From Buxus sempervirens (Eukaryota > Streptophyta > Magnoliopsida > Buxales > Buxaceae): a stretch of 64,000 nucleotides of DNA. The stretch covers positions 60,013,197 through 60,077,196 of the forward strand of contig OX387184.1 in NCBI GenBank assembly GCA_947561395.2. The letters are read 5' to 3'. Within the stretch, counting starts at the first letter, position 1. The number at the start of each line of letters is the position of its first letter. A program made the translations under genes and the position numbers. The notes beneath the pieces were generated by a model. It saw only the letters and a program-made list of their open reading frames with translations. It had not been told where the DNA came from and searched no databases. Positions 11,428 to 23,094 of this stretch are shown here, one piece after another.

Positions 11428-14400
11428 TTAAACAACATTTGGCACACGGCTACAAGAACATGGCCAACTATCCTCAAGTTCCTCCAGAGCTTAAGAGGCA
11501 GATAAGAGAACACTTACAATCATAGAGTACATCTAGGGAGGAGAGGAGGCATGCACAGGAGGAGATTAGACGTAGATTTACAGAGCCTATCCGACCCCCT
11601 ACGGCTGAGGATGATGATGATGATATAGTGTACCCTGACAACATAGTGACAGAGCCAAAAAGGGCAGCATTCAGAGCCTCAGTGGGAGCATCTTTGCAGT
11701 GTGAGTTTGAGAGGAGAGAGGTTGGGAGGTATGGATTTTACAGATGTGGTACCTGTAGAGGAGATGCAATTGATGTTGATGATCCTAGGCGTGGGGCTGG
11801 GCCTGGGCTCACTCATTCTTAGAGCACCAGGATGCCCGAACTTATGGAGCCTAGTATGTTCCATTCATCTGGTGCCAGGCAGAAGTGATTGAGAGATATA
11901 TGGGGCAAGGGTAATGTCAGGCAGAGAATGGGGAAATTCATATCAAAATTCTTTATCTTCAATCACATTCCAGCAAATGCAACAGCGAGTCCAGACTTCA
12001 AGAATATGGTTAATGTTATCCAGGAGTCTAGTCAGAGGATCTTACCTCCTACGCCTCGAAAGATTATAGGTACGTACTTGGACGAGAAAGAGGCAGAGAT
12101 GAGAGTTTATTACATCCTTATGACCCCACTGGAACCAATTTGGAGTTAGTAATGGATGGACAGGTCCTACTAAACTGTCCATCATCAATTTCATGGTTAT
12201 TGCAGAGGTAAGGCAGTATTTTTTAGAACTGTTGACGCATTAGACAAGATCAACGATGCACCCTATATTGCAGGCCAATTAAGGAGCGTGATAGAAGAGG
12301 TTGGCATAGAACACATGGTTCAGATTGTGACAGATAATTGCAGTGCATTCAAGAAAGTCGGCCAGACATTGGAGCAGTAGTATAACTTATATTGGGCGCC
12401 GTGTGCAGCACACTGCATCGACTTGATGCTAAAGGCGATTGGCCAGAGGAGTCATATGCTTACCACATTGAGGGATGCACGATCACTCACTACATTTGTG
12501 TACAACCACAACTATGTACTTGCGAAGATGAGAGAGAAATGTGGTGGGGACATTGTTCGGCCGGGCATTACCAGATTCGGTACGAACTACATTGCATTAG
12601 ATAGTACTTTAAGGCACAGACAAGGATTGAGATCACTCTTCACCAATGAGGATTGAGTGAGCTGTACTCAGAGTCGCACGGATATAGGGAGAGTAGAGGA
12701 TATTGTTTTATCCAGCACTTTTTGGGAGCATGTGCGAGAGTTGATTGATGTACTGGAACCTATATACCGTGTACTGAGGATAGCTGGCACAGATGCCCAT
12801 CCCACGATAGGATCTATATATCAATGTATGGCTGTGATGAAATCTCAGATTAAGGCCGCATCACCTTCATCATACAAGTGGCAGTATACAAGATTAGATG
12901 GTTCAAGACGCTAGCTCATCCTCTGCATTCAGCTAGTATAATTATAATTCTATTTGAATTTTTCATGTTCAATAATGTTTATAATTATATTTTAATTGTA
13001 CTAATGCTTTTTTTTGTAATCGTCAATGTAGCATATTATTTGAATCCCAAGTACCATTATAAGGATAACCTTGGCACCTACACAGACCTATGCGCTTCAA
13101 TCCACCAAGTCTTCATGAAGTTGAACCCTCATTCAGATGCAGTTGACAATTTTGGAAACAAGATAGGGGATTGTAAATTGTAAAAATGGTAGTGAATCTA
13201 TTACTTCACTTATGCATATTAGTTCTTACTTCTTAATAGTTTTATTAAATACTAAACTCTTTAACCCTTTCAAATTCCACTACCAGCTGATACTATTTAG
13301 AGATGCGATGGGCTCGTTCAAGTCGACCACGACGATTGCATCGAGGACGACAATAATGCCATGTAAGTAAAACTTATTTGTAAATATTAATTATTAAATG
13401 ATTTTTCTATATTCTAATTTCTAAATAAATGTTAATATTTTCTTTTGTAAATCCAGGTGAATGGTGGGCGATGTATGGAATAGATGCCCCTACACTGAGG
13501 AAACTAGCATGCCAAGTATTGGCTCAGACAACATCTTCCCTGCTTGTGAGCTCAATTGGAGCATGTTTGCACTCATACACACAAAGCAGAGGAACCGGCT
13601 AGCTTATCAGAGATTGCAAAAGTTAGTCTTCTGCCATTATAACATGAGGCTGAGGACGAAACAATTAGAGATAAAGCAGCGCACCACGACGGTGAAGGAT
13701 CCTTTAGACGTGTTATTCAGTAATGAAGTTAATGAGAAGGATCTATTTGCAGAGTGGGTTAGATGTGTTGAGATGGATGAGCCTGATGGTCGTCCTAGCC
13801 CAGTCATTGCGCATGCTGCAGCAGAAATGGGCATCAATGTGGATGCAGCTATGGATGAGGACAAGGGGGGAGGGCAGCGAAGATTCATTAGATAGATCCG
13901 TGAGAGTTGTTCCTCCCTCCGTTGCTGCAACGACATCAACCCCAGTCCCAGTCCCAGTCCCAACCTGTGGATATGTTGAATCATCATCAGAGGAGGAAGA
14001 GAAGACAAATGAGGAGGATGAGTCCGAATCATCAAATGATAATGACGGCAATGGTGGTACTAGTGGTACTCATGGTGGTGTTGGCACCAGTGGCTCGAGG
14101 TTGAGCCCTTTTACTGAAGAGGCGGCTTTCCATCATACCACACAGGACACTGACCACGGGTTCAGAGGTCATGGTAAAAATGAGGCACATTCCTATCAGA
14201 GGAGGAAAGGCAAGGAAAGACAGCATACAAGGATGCACGATGACTCGTCCTCCATGGCCCAAAGTTTCGGATCTTTAAATGTTGGAGCATCATTGAGTTC
14301 TTATGGAGAGCAGTATCCACCACAGCTGAGCCAGGGACACTATCCATTCTACTATCCTCAACAGCTTGGGCCAGCAGATTCATCGGATAGTAGTAGTTAC

Positions 14401-15131
14401 GGTACTTCATATGGATATCCTGGAGCACACATGCAGACATCTGATCCATTTGGGAACTTTCCAGTGAACCCATATCCGTACAGTTATTATGACATGCCTA
14501 TACCTACTGGAGTTATAGCCCCTCCATACGAGCATCCTGGTTATCTTACGTTGTCTCCTTCATCACCACCACAGCCAGAGCCAGATCATTGCTACCACTA
14601 TTCTGATTTCCCTCCAGTTGGTATCATGACATAGGAGTATGAGTAGCATGTCCGTTCATATCAGAGAGAGTATAGATTTTGGATGGGATGGAAGCATTAC
14701 TGCCACTTTATTGGCGAGAAAGCAGGGTTTGCGCCTCGCCATTCATTTTAGTACCGATTTAGCAGTATGATTGTATGTTTTTTACTCTTTGAAATACTGT
14801 TTCAGTTTAATTTAAAATTTGGATCCTATTTGTCATTTTGATTTATGCACAGCCCACAACATCACCCTGATCATTACATTTACATGTTACATTGCATTTG
14901 CATGATTTTTTGAAGTATATAACTGCTACTTGTAGTAATTTTAATACAATTATACATGCAAATGCAATTATTTTACATATTATTATTGTAAATCATTGAT
15001 TTTAGGACTAAACAAGGGAAAAAAAATTTCACTCGATTCACCGGAAAATCAATTTTCCAGTGAATTGGTGACATTTCGGCAACACGGTGCCCTAGGCGAC
15101 ACGCCCAGCGGCACCAAAACTCAAAACCTTG

Positions 15132-16184
15132 ATGTTACGTCATTACAATGAACACTAAACAGCCAAGAAGCCCCAGAGCAAGGTTTAAATTTCACATGCC
15201 GGTAAAATTTCGCTAGCATGCTGTTGAAATTGAGGTAATGTTGGGAAATATATATATATTGCTATTTTTTGCCCTTAGGCTCATTTAATACATAAAAAAA
15301 AAACTTAAACTGTGATATAATAAACATAAGTAATCTTGAAATAATACTCATTAATCATTAATTTGTAAATTAAAACACACTTTCATTGAAAAGCCATTAC
15401 CTATTTCTAATACTTTTAACACTTAAAGCGCTGCATTTCATTTTCTTATCTGCTCCTATTTCTTCTCTGTATTGCGCTTTTTTATGATCATCATCAATCT
15501 CTCAAATGCTTTTCCTGACAAAATCAAGGTTTTGTTTTCCTATTCTCCTTAGAGTGAAAGCCTTTGTTTGGATTGTGGCTCCAAGAAAAAAAATTAAAAT
15601 ACACACACACACAAATGTTGTCCGTCGTATGAGAAGTACCTAGATTTCATTTCAAATGTGTATGTGCATGGCAAAGGGGATTGCACTTATGACATTTACC
15701 TTCATTTTAATGTTGCATTGCTTGTTTGGTGCCACCATTTTTCCTTTTGCTAGTGTTGGATATTTATTAGGTTATTTGTTCAACTATTTTCTGTATGTTG
15801 TATCATTGGAAATTTGGGTGCTCAAGACTCATTGAAGTGCTTGTATAGATAATTAGAATCAAGTTCTACTATATGATATTTTTGAGATAAAAATAAGAGA
15901 ATTTTGAGAAAAAGTTTGCATAAATTCTTATTGTTATTGGTAGAATCATGGTAATGGTTGCTCACTGGGCGTCAGTCTTTAAGGATTTCCAAGGTGTCAC
16001 TCTTGGTGCTATTTTGATGACTAGAAAGGAGTAATTTACTCCTCTACCATCACGTGGTCATGATTGCTGCCATCTCCAGGTTCATTCTGGGCTGATCAGA
16101 ATGACATTTAGTACCCCTAGAATCACCATTAGTGTATATTTCAGGCCTTGAATCAAACACTGCCTTCAACAAGAAACCGGTTCG
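15132..16184. other. Spacer with a hAT-like terminus at about 15182
   Basis: At 15182 a sequence starting CAAGGTTTAAATTTC resembles the hAT/MITE ends elsewhere in the window (15131, 29462 and 32658 in reverse complement), but no matching partner end was found nearby. A short CA repeat lies near 15602-15613. No gene is recognised. Confidence 0.35.
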
Positions 16185-16905
16185 TTAGACGATGGTTTCA
16201 ATGCTCCTTTCTTGGCTATCAAGATGTTTGTTTTGATCATCCATCCTTGCATCAAGTTTGGCATCAAGTTTCTTCAACATCTCCATCATTGCAGGCATTG
16301 GATCAACTAGCGGTTTACTAGTATTGCCTCCTTCAACACTGTAAGACACTCCACCTCTTGTTGTCATGATAGATTCAAGATGGTTAGACTATTCCAACCT
16401 TTTGCTCTAATACCAACTGATTTAGCCTAAGAATCCTTTGATTAAATTCTCAAACTATGATACCCAGGAATTGTAGAATCAGAAAAAGTTAAGAGTAAAA
16501 ACCCAAGGGAAGACGTCTCACACCCCAAGGAATCTCTCCTTGAACAATTGAATTGCTGTGTAATTCTCTAATTATCTGTTATGAAACTATTCCCCTTTTT
16601 TTATGGAGGTTACAAAACTTCCTATACAGAAATAATAGAAACTTTCTAAAGTTGAAATAGAAATATTCCAACTCTCTTGATACTAAAATAGAATATAGAA
16701 ACTTCCCTAAAATTGAAATAGGAAACCATCAAAATAAGAAAATACAGCTACTTTTTAAATTGAAATAGAAAATAGAAGACTTTCCTAATATTGAAATAGG
16801 AAACTATTAGAATAGGAAACTACTGAAATAAGAAACTTTCTAGAAACAAAATTTCTAAACAACTTGTAACTTTATTTGGTAGTTTCTAAATATCTCCTGC
16901 ATCAC
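16185..16905 (-). mobile_element. LTR-retrotransposon remnant: LTR, primer-binding site and start of gag
   Basis: A broken fossil on the minus strand. An LTR appears to occupy 16418 to about 16900. Immediately inside it the minus strand reads TTGGTATTAGAGC, a methionine-tRNA-type primer-binding site. Then follows the first part of a gag-like frame with the motif KLDAKLDARMDDQNKHLDSQ (16185-16367). The rest of the internal region and the second LTR were not found. It is probably Ty3/gypsy, but the lineage cannot be fixed. Confidence 0.6.
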
Positions 16906-17360
16906 TTATGTTCCCAAATATGATAAGAAGACACATAAAAAGACAATTCCAAATGTGAATACCCAATAAATCTATTGTTGGAATAGCGTATTTAAATCTA
17001 GTGACCTAAATGATCATATCGGAGCTGCAAAGTTATGATAGAGTACATGAAAAATAGATCCGATTGAAATTGCGCAATTGTTTAAGATCTAGCATCAGCA
17101 AATAGATATTCTAAAAGGAGTTAAATAATTCATGAAAATGAAGCATGGACCAAATTTGGAGTGCAGGAGAAAGTCTGGCTACACAATATATGGTTATTGA
17201 TGTTTATATCAAGACTAATGACAGGAAAACGTAAGACATGTGTTACGTGGGGAAAAGAGGAAGACAGCCACTTAAGGAAACAGGATCAAGCAAAGGAAAC
17301 AGCCCGCAGACAAGATAAAAACAAAGGAATGGGAGGCGAATAATAGAAGAAGGCACAAAC

Positions 17361-18008
17361 CTTGACAGAGTTTTTGTCAAGCTGAAGGGCTCTCCTACAA
17401 TCTTCCTCCACTTTTGTCCAATCGCTACAAGACAGCATCAAGATTTTGAACGAAACATTAGAACAACATAAACCGTCTAAAAAACAACAAAGATAAAAGG
17501 AGGGGAGAAGAGGGAATTAAGAAAATAGGATAAATTATGAAGAGAATGAAAGAGATCATACTCAATACATACTTTCGCTTCCGATGGCAAAGTGCACGAT
17601 TGGTCCAATACACTGCCACATTAGGGCACAGCGTAATAGCCTTAAATATCCACAAAAAAGGGAGAAATTAGAAAAATAAAGGAAAAGAAAACCTGAAAAA
17701 ATATCAAGAATTAAAAGGCCAAAATAGATAAAAACAGATTGCCAAAAAAAAAAAAGGAGCAGGTATGCGGAATTTGTCGGCATTAATCCAAGAGATCAGA
17801 GAAGAAATTATTTGTTTCTAGAAAGTAAGGGATGATCCTTGAGAAAATAAAGAGACAGATTGATGGAAAGAAAGAGATAGATTACCTCGGTATAAGCATC
17901 AATGGCAGCACCAAAACGATCCTTCTTGAAGTAAGTATTACCGTCTCGTCTAAGAAGTTCGGCTTGATTGGCGGCCCCCGTAGCCGGCGTCGTAACTGTC
18001 ACAGACAT
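17361..18008 (-). CDS. CHIP: CHIP-type TPR/U-box E3 ubiquitin ligase, first three exons (85 aa; 5' part of gene)
   Basis: Exons on the minus strand are 17886-18008, 17573-17640 and 17361-17424, with GT-AG introns; 255 nt give 85 codons in one frame. The product starts MSVTVTTPATGAANQAELL and contains the first TPR motifs: RRDGNTYFKKDRFGAAIDAY, then YWTNRALCHRKR, then DWTKVEEDCRRALQLD. This is the N-terminal TPR domain of plant CHIP (STUB1 family), which binds the C-termini of HSP70/HSP90 in the cytosol and ubiquitinates their clients. Clamp residues equivalent to the two Asn of human CHIP are present (N24 and the N of YWTN); Arg stands where human CHIP has Lys30. The next expected exon (AHYMLGLAL-like) and the U-box were not found to the left, so they lie beyond base 1 or are lost. 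The intron would exceed 17.3 kb and hold the nested hATs. I chose the ATG at 18008 because an upstream in-frame GTG is not a plant start. Confidence 0.9.
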
Positions 18009-18073
18009 TATCTTCACTCTTCTTCTGTGTCTGTCCTCGAATGGAATCGAAACGTTCAGAGCTTATTTCCCTC

Positions 18074-18082
18074 CTTTTTATA
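18074..18082 (-). promoter_or_regulatory. TATA box of CHIP
   Basis: TATAAAAAG on the minus strand, about 65 bp upstream of the CHIP ATG at 18008. Position and sequence fit a core promoter with a short 5' leader. Confidence 0.6.
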
Positions 18083-18099
18083 CTTCTTATTCTTATATA

Positions 18100-21020
18100 A
18101 TTAATAAAAGTAAATGACTGAAATTAAAATGGGGCAAACCAGTCAACGTCGATTCTCCTGAAAAAAGATGAGGAACCAGGAAGGAACATTCAGGAAGGGA
18201 AAGGGAAACACACGAAAAGATAGCCGAGCAGCCACTACAATATCGACGACATTTCTGATTTCTGTTTACTTTCCATTGGAAAGAGGCCCGAACCCCCAAC
18301 CCAAATATACAAACATTAGGTGGGTGCACTGCACCTGCAATGAAAAAAAGAAAAGGAGGGAATAGTTTTACAAAGGGGGGAAATTGGTCTTTCGTGTTAA
18401 TTTTTAAACATAATTGTGATTCAGTTCCCAAATTTTTCATAAATGAGAATTAATGGTACTTTTCAAAATAATTGAGAATAAATATTATTTTGCTGTTTAC
18501 ATAAGGCTTATTCTAAAAATGCCCTCAAAACACTTCTTAACCTCATTAAAACGTGAAAATAAACAAATATTTTTACAAGTATATTAAGGGCATCTTTGGA
18601 AAAAGTCCTTGATGAACAGTAAAACTACACTGATTCATTATTATTTCTAGAAAGGTATTACTAATTTTCAATTAAATGATTAAATCAGGATTATCATTAA
18701 AAAGCATCACTAGAAACCAATTTTCCATTTTACAAATGCCCAAGTTTTAAATAAATTTAAGCAGTTATGAATATTATACCCTTTTATTAAATAATCCTAA
18801 CAATGATATGTAATGGTTTTTTGGGGATATTATGATTGGCATACTTCCAAATGGGCACCTTCGACATTATATATGGTGGAGGTTAATAGATTTTATGAGA
18901 GAGAGACCACCCACGTATTTTATCTTTCACTACATTATCACTATCCCTACAAGGGCATGACTTTTGGCAGGGTATTTTGCCTTTGGTGCCTCGGATTTGA
19001 AGAAAAAAGAAAAGAAGTGAAGTGAAAGTAGTCAAAAAAAATAAAGAAGACATTTTTTAAGAAAGCACTTTTTGTTGATTGGTTGTTTCCAAAGAAAAAC
19101 AGAAAGAAATCAAAAAGTTACTTTGATTTTTTGGATTTTGTAGTAAAAAAAGGAGCATATACTTACCTATTGAGTCCACCTAATTAAAGATGGGCTGATA
19201 TTATCTTGTCGCATTAATGTAAATATATCCTAAAAATAAAATAATTTGCGCTTTCATTTCTACTCACCATCCAAAAAATGTTGCTACATTCAAATAAGCA
19301 ATTGCCATCTCAAAGCAAATAACAACCAAAAAAATAATTTTTTTTTTTTGAATGAGTGAGAAGTTCACAAAAAGAGAAAAGAGAATATGAAGTTCACTTC
19401 AAAAAAGAGTAAAATAATAAAAGCCTATCAAACTACAATTTGCAATGAAACTAAAAATTACCATATACAAGCACATATCGCAGCAGTTGTAGAATTTAAA
19501 AAAACCTTATTTCCAAGTTACATTACACCTAAGTCATAAATTACAGCAAGGAAGAGCCTTAGAAATTATAGTTGCTGGCTATCTTTATCTCTGACCATTG
19601 CTCGCGCTGCTCTTATGGGAGTCTGATCCATAAGTAATGTTGGAGAAACACCTATCTCAAATTTTGAACAAGTACATAGATCACAATCATCCATCTTTGT
19701 TTTCCACTAAAATTTCATTTTTTCCTTCATCGTAGATATTTTTACTTGCGACTTGTCCATTATTCAATCTAAAAAATGGGATGGATGAGATGTGACGAAA
19801 AAAGAAACCAAAAAGCAGAAGAAAATGGAGTAAAGAAAGAAAAGAAAAAGGAAAAAAAGGCCTTCTCTTGCCTGCCGGAGACTAATTGAAAAAAGTGATA
19901 AAATTAAAAACCACCTTCCAAATTTGTTTGAGTATTGTTCAAGCGGGTCGCGGTTGTGAAAAAAACCACCTTCCATATTTCACCATTACGAACCGAGATA
20001 GGTGTATCAGTTAATGTGGGATATGAAACTCAAATTTTCTTCTACCGATCCAAAACTTTGAAACAATAAACAGCAAGACCTCAACTGTTAAATCTTTTGT
20101 TACCTCAGTTTTGTGAAAAGAACAATGAGACGAATGAGGTCGAGATTTGAAGTGAATATGGTTGTTAATTTCAATCATTAAGAGCTCATCTAGATGAGTG
20201 AAGTTGAGATTTGGAACGAAGATGTCTGTTCAATCGTCGAGAGTTCACGTGATCATGAAGAAGAGAGGAAGCTCGAGGGAGGTCGAGGTTGAGAAGAGTG
20301 AGTGCAAGACACTTTCTTTGTGAGTTTTTGACCACATTTTCTTCTCTCTCCAAATTTCTAGGTTATCGGGGATAAAATTTTGGGAGGGAAAGAAAATTTT
20401 TGTGCTAATTTTCTTTCCTGATCTCAAATTTGCTTTCTTTCCTTCTACCAAGCAGAGGAAAAGACTTTTTGGTTATTTTCTTCTCTAGGTTTTCATACAC
20501 ATCCTTGGTACCATCAATAACAAGTAGGGGCACATGCTTGTGGAACAGGATGGCCTGAAATATTACCAACAAAAAAAAAAAAGCAGGATGGCCTGAAAGA
20601 CAATCCCTATCACCATTATTACACATTACACGAAATGCGGCTGTTAACTCATGTGTTAAATATATTAATTATTTTAATAATTAATATATTAAATTAACTA
20701 AAATAAGCATTTGGACAATTATTAACATATATTTAATAAATTATATTAAAACATTATAATATTATGTTATTAAAATCTAATAATATATGTTACTAGAATT
20801 AATTATTAATTATTTTGACAGTTTTTATCAAAATAACTATTATATTAATACATTATGATTATATAAAATTTTAATATAATACTTGTATATTAACTATTTT
20901 AATAATTAATGCATTTAATTAATTAAAAATAAGTATTTTGATAATAATTAATATATTATTTGATTAATTTTATTATTGTATTAAGATTCCTTATACTTTG
21001 AGATGATATCGATGGACCAA
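18100..21020. other. AT-rich intergenic DNA, no gene recognised
   Basis: CHIP upstream region and spacer. The open frames here are short and lack motifs. At 20640-20990 the sequence is extremely AT-rich, with repeated TTAATTA/TATTAAT-like blocks, possibly a decayed repeat or a matrix-attachment-like segment. No transposon ends are identified. Confidence 0.5.
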
Positions 21021-21246
21021 TCTATACTATATATAATGAGAAGAGGCCCTTAGGAATCTTGCTGAACAAAATAAACAACTTTCCATAATAGCCCTTACAC
21101 ACTATTGAAAATATTTAGTAATTAAAGGGTAAAACGATCAAAACTACCTCTCAACTTTTCCAAAAACTAACAAACAGTTTACAGTTCCCTCTAGGGATAT
21201 ATACCTCCATCCCTTCCTATACACGTGCACGTGAACCCCTTCTAAT
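21021..21246 (+). mobile_element. Short non-autonomous Helitron-like element
   Basis: It begins TCTATACTATATATAATGAG directly after an A, the usual plant Helitron 5' end. It ends with the 12-bp palindrome CACGTGCACGTG (21222-21233), eight bases, then CTAAT (21242-21246), which fits the Helitron 3' rule of a hairpin followed by CTRRT. No coding sequence. No target duplication is expected for Helitrons. Confidence 0.65.
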
Positions 21247-23094
21247 ATATCTAATCATAATGCTCACCATCTTTAAAGTGAGCAACATGAGTTTGCATTC
21301 TGAAGAACTAAAGATAACAAAAATACTTGACCAAAGTATTTCAAAGCATTCATACCTTGGGAGTGACAACTAAATATATGAATCTACAACTAAATGAAAC
21401 TTGAAATACGGAGATCAACAACATGCTATAAGTTGAGGATTTTGAAATCTGCAAATCCCTTTTTTTTTAATCTAAATTTAGTAGTATTTTAATAGTTATT
21501 CCAATTATTAAAATCTTTAAGTTGGATAAGTTTCGCAAATCTTTCATGAGGGGTTGAAAACATGCAAATCCATTTTTTTTTTCCGTTTAGTAGTAGGACT
21601 TTACTAATAACCCCAATTATTAAAAATCTTCAAGCTAGATAAGTTATAGGAGAAGTCTAATTTATTGGATTATCAAAATTTTTTTGCTAGATAAGTATCG
21701 GAGAAGAACTCTACACGCCCAAAGACGGCTAATTAAATGACTACGGCAATAATAAAAAAAAGTATATACTTTTATAAGTAAATTCCAATTTTTAAAATTC
21801 TTTTAATTAAATAAGTAGCAGTGACTGCCCAAGGTTGGCTAAGTAAATGACTCACGGAAATAACAAAAAAATTTTTTTTTTAAATTAAAGATTCTCGAAA
21901 AGACTATTTTAGGTACGTAAAAATAAAAAAAAATTTCGATAGTTCATGTTTTTAAGAGAACTATAGATACAGATATAGATTAAGTATAGATATAGATTTG
22001 TAATTGTAAGTAAATGACACTTTAATCTCTTTAAAGACTTTCTAAATTTTCTGTTTGACCCTTAAACATAAGTTGAATTATTATTCATCTCTTACACATA
22101 TCCCCCTCTTAAACTAAGAAATTTAAAAAATTTTACAAGGTAAAAATGAAATTTATAAATCTGTAGGTCTGTCTAATATATTTTTGTTTTATAAACGCCC
22201 CTCGATCTAAAACCCTGCAAAACAAATGAATGATCACACCTTTCCGGGGGCAGTCCCTTATATCTAAAGAACCATTTATACATTTAAATACTAGATCAAG
22301 CCCTGCTCTACTGAAAAGATAAGGAAAAAGAAATTCTATGACATGGTATGCATCTAGTTAGGTCTGCTACTTGGGTTCTACAACACCAATTTCTTATGAA
22401 AACAACAGAGGTATCACCCTCAGGCATATCAAGGAAGTATTCACACGAACGCATCGGTTCAATCCATATGTACCTAAAAATATCAAAGTCCTATACATTC
22501 AGATCAGTCCCATAGTGACACTTATTGAAAGCATTGTACAGAATATTGATCTAAATGCTCTACAGCATTTAGCTTGTGTCTTAATGGCAATCGATGCTAC
22601 AGCCTCGAAAGCCTCAACTGGTTTGACGTGAGCAAATGTCCTGGAAAAAAAATAACATAAGATGATGCATGTTGCACTGAGAAGATGTCATGTATCTCAA
22701 GCCCAATGATCCACAGAACTCAAGACTCATGCATCTGCATGATCAAAATAAGTTGTAGTTTTTTAAACGACCAGCCTTACAATATCTGAATGACTCATCC
22801 AATAAATCTTTGTCTACACCATTTTTTCTTGAGACTCTGACGAATTACCTTAGACCAGAAGTAACAGATGCCAAGAACACAGTAAAGCACAAGAAGACAC
22901 ATACATGTGAAACAGACATACTGGTCCAGTCTGAGGCAATGCATCCAGATCCATTCTAGTGATGACAATCAAGAGATGCAACAAAGAGATCGCTAATAAA
23001 TATCGCTGCAATAATTCTAATTACGAACTTCCATCTTTACAGACAATTCCAATTTAAGCCAAACCAGTATACGTGAAAATAAATTGGAACAAAC
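21247..23094. other. Downstream flank of GSTZ, including its probable 3' UTR
   Basis: AT-rich to about 22200. The last several hundred bases before 23094 should include the GSTZ 3' UTR on the minus strand. No polyadenylation site could be fixed. An open frame at 22371-22631 (+) has no recognisable motif. Confidence 0.4.

Larger units (their letters stand above)
6574..14634 (+). pseudogene. Decayed hAT transposase (BED zinc finger, DUF659, hAT dimerisation), split by insertion
   Basis: The ATG at 6574 follows a probable 5' UTR intron (acceptor about 6507). The first exon gives a BED-type zinc finger with CNYCHQIIKGGGVSQ. It is cut at 6724 by the nested hAT and resumes in the same frame at 11428 with LKQHLAHGYKN, once one duplication copy is discounted, then reaches a stop at 11523-11525. 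Further pieces are DUF659/RNase H-like sequence at 11940-12400 (NGWTGPTKLSIINF, IVTDN), SHMLTTLRDARSLTTFVYNHNYVL at 12450-12510, AYYLNPKYHYKDNLG at 13028-13080, and the C-terminal hAT dimer region at 13450-13660 (EWWAMYG, LNWSMFALIHTK). A tail rich in Ser, Tyr, Gly, Pro and acidic residues ends at 14634. Intron positions match those of the nested copy. Several stops and frame breaks show that it is inactive. Confidence 0.85.
5322..15131 (+). mobile_element. Older hAT DNA transposon (outer element of a nest)
   Basis: A hAT-superfamily element of about 5.1 kb, once the nested 4.7-kb element is discounted. Proposed ends are CAGTGTTGGCGTGCCGC at 5322 and, in reverse complement, CAAGGTTTTGAGTTTTGGTGCCGC ending at 15131. 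Both share a GTGCCGC block, and GCCGAAAT lies just inside each end. The flanking 8-mers are AGGTCACG (5314-5321) and ATGTTACG (15132-15139), 6 of 8 matching, compatible with an old 8-bp duplication. Inside is a decayed transposase gene with the same exon plan as the nested element. The domain content is clear; the exact ends are an inference from weak terminal similarity. Confidence 0.7.

Noticed and set aside
13637-14473. Minus-strand open frames over the older transposase tail
   Set aside because: Shadows of the low-complexity Ser/Tyr/Gly/Pro tail; no domain.
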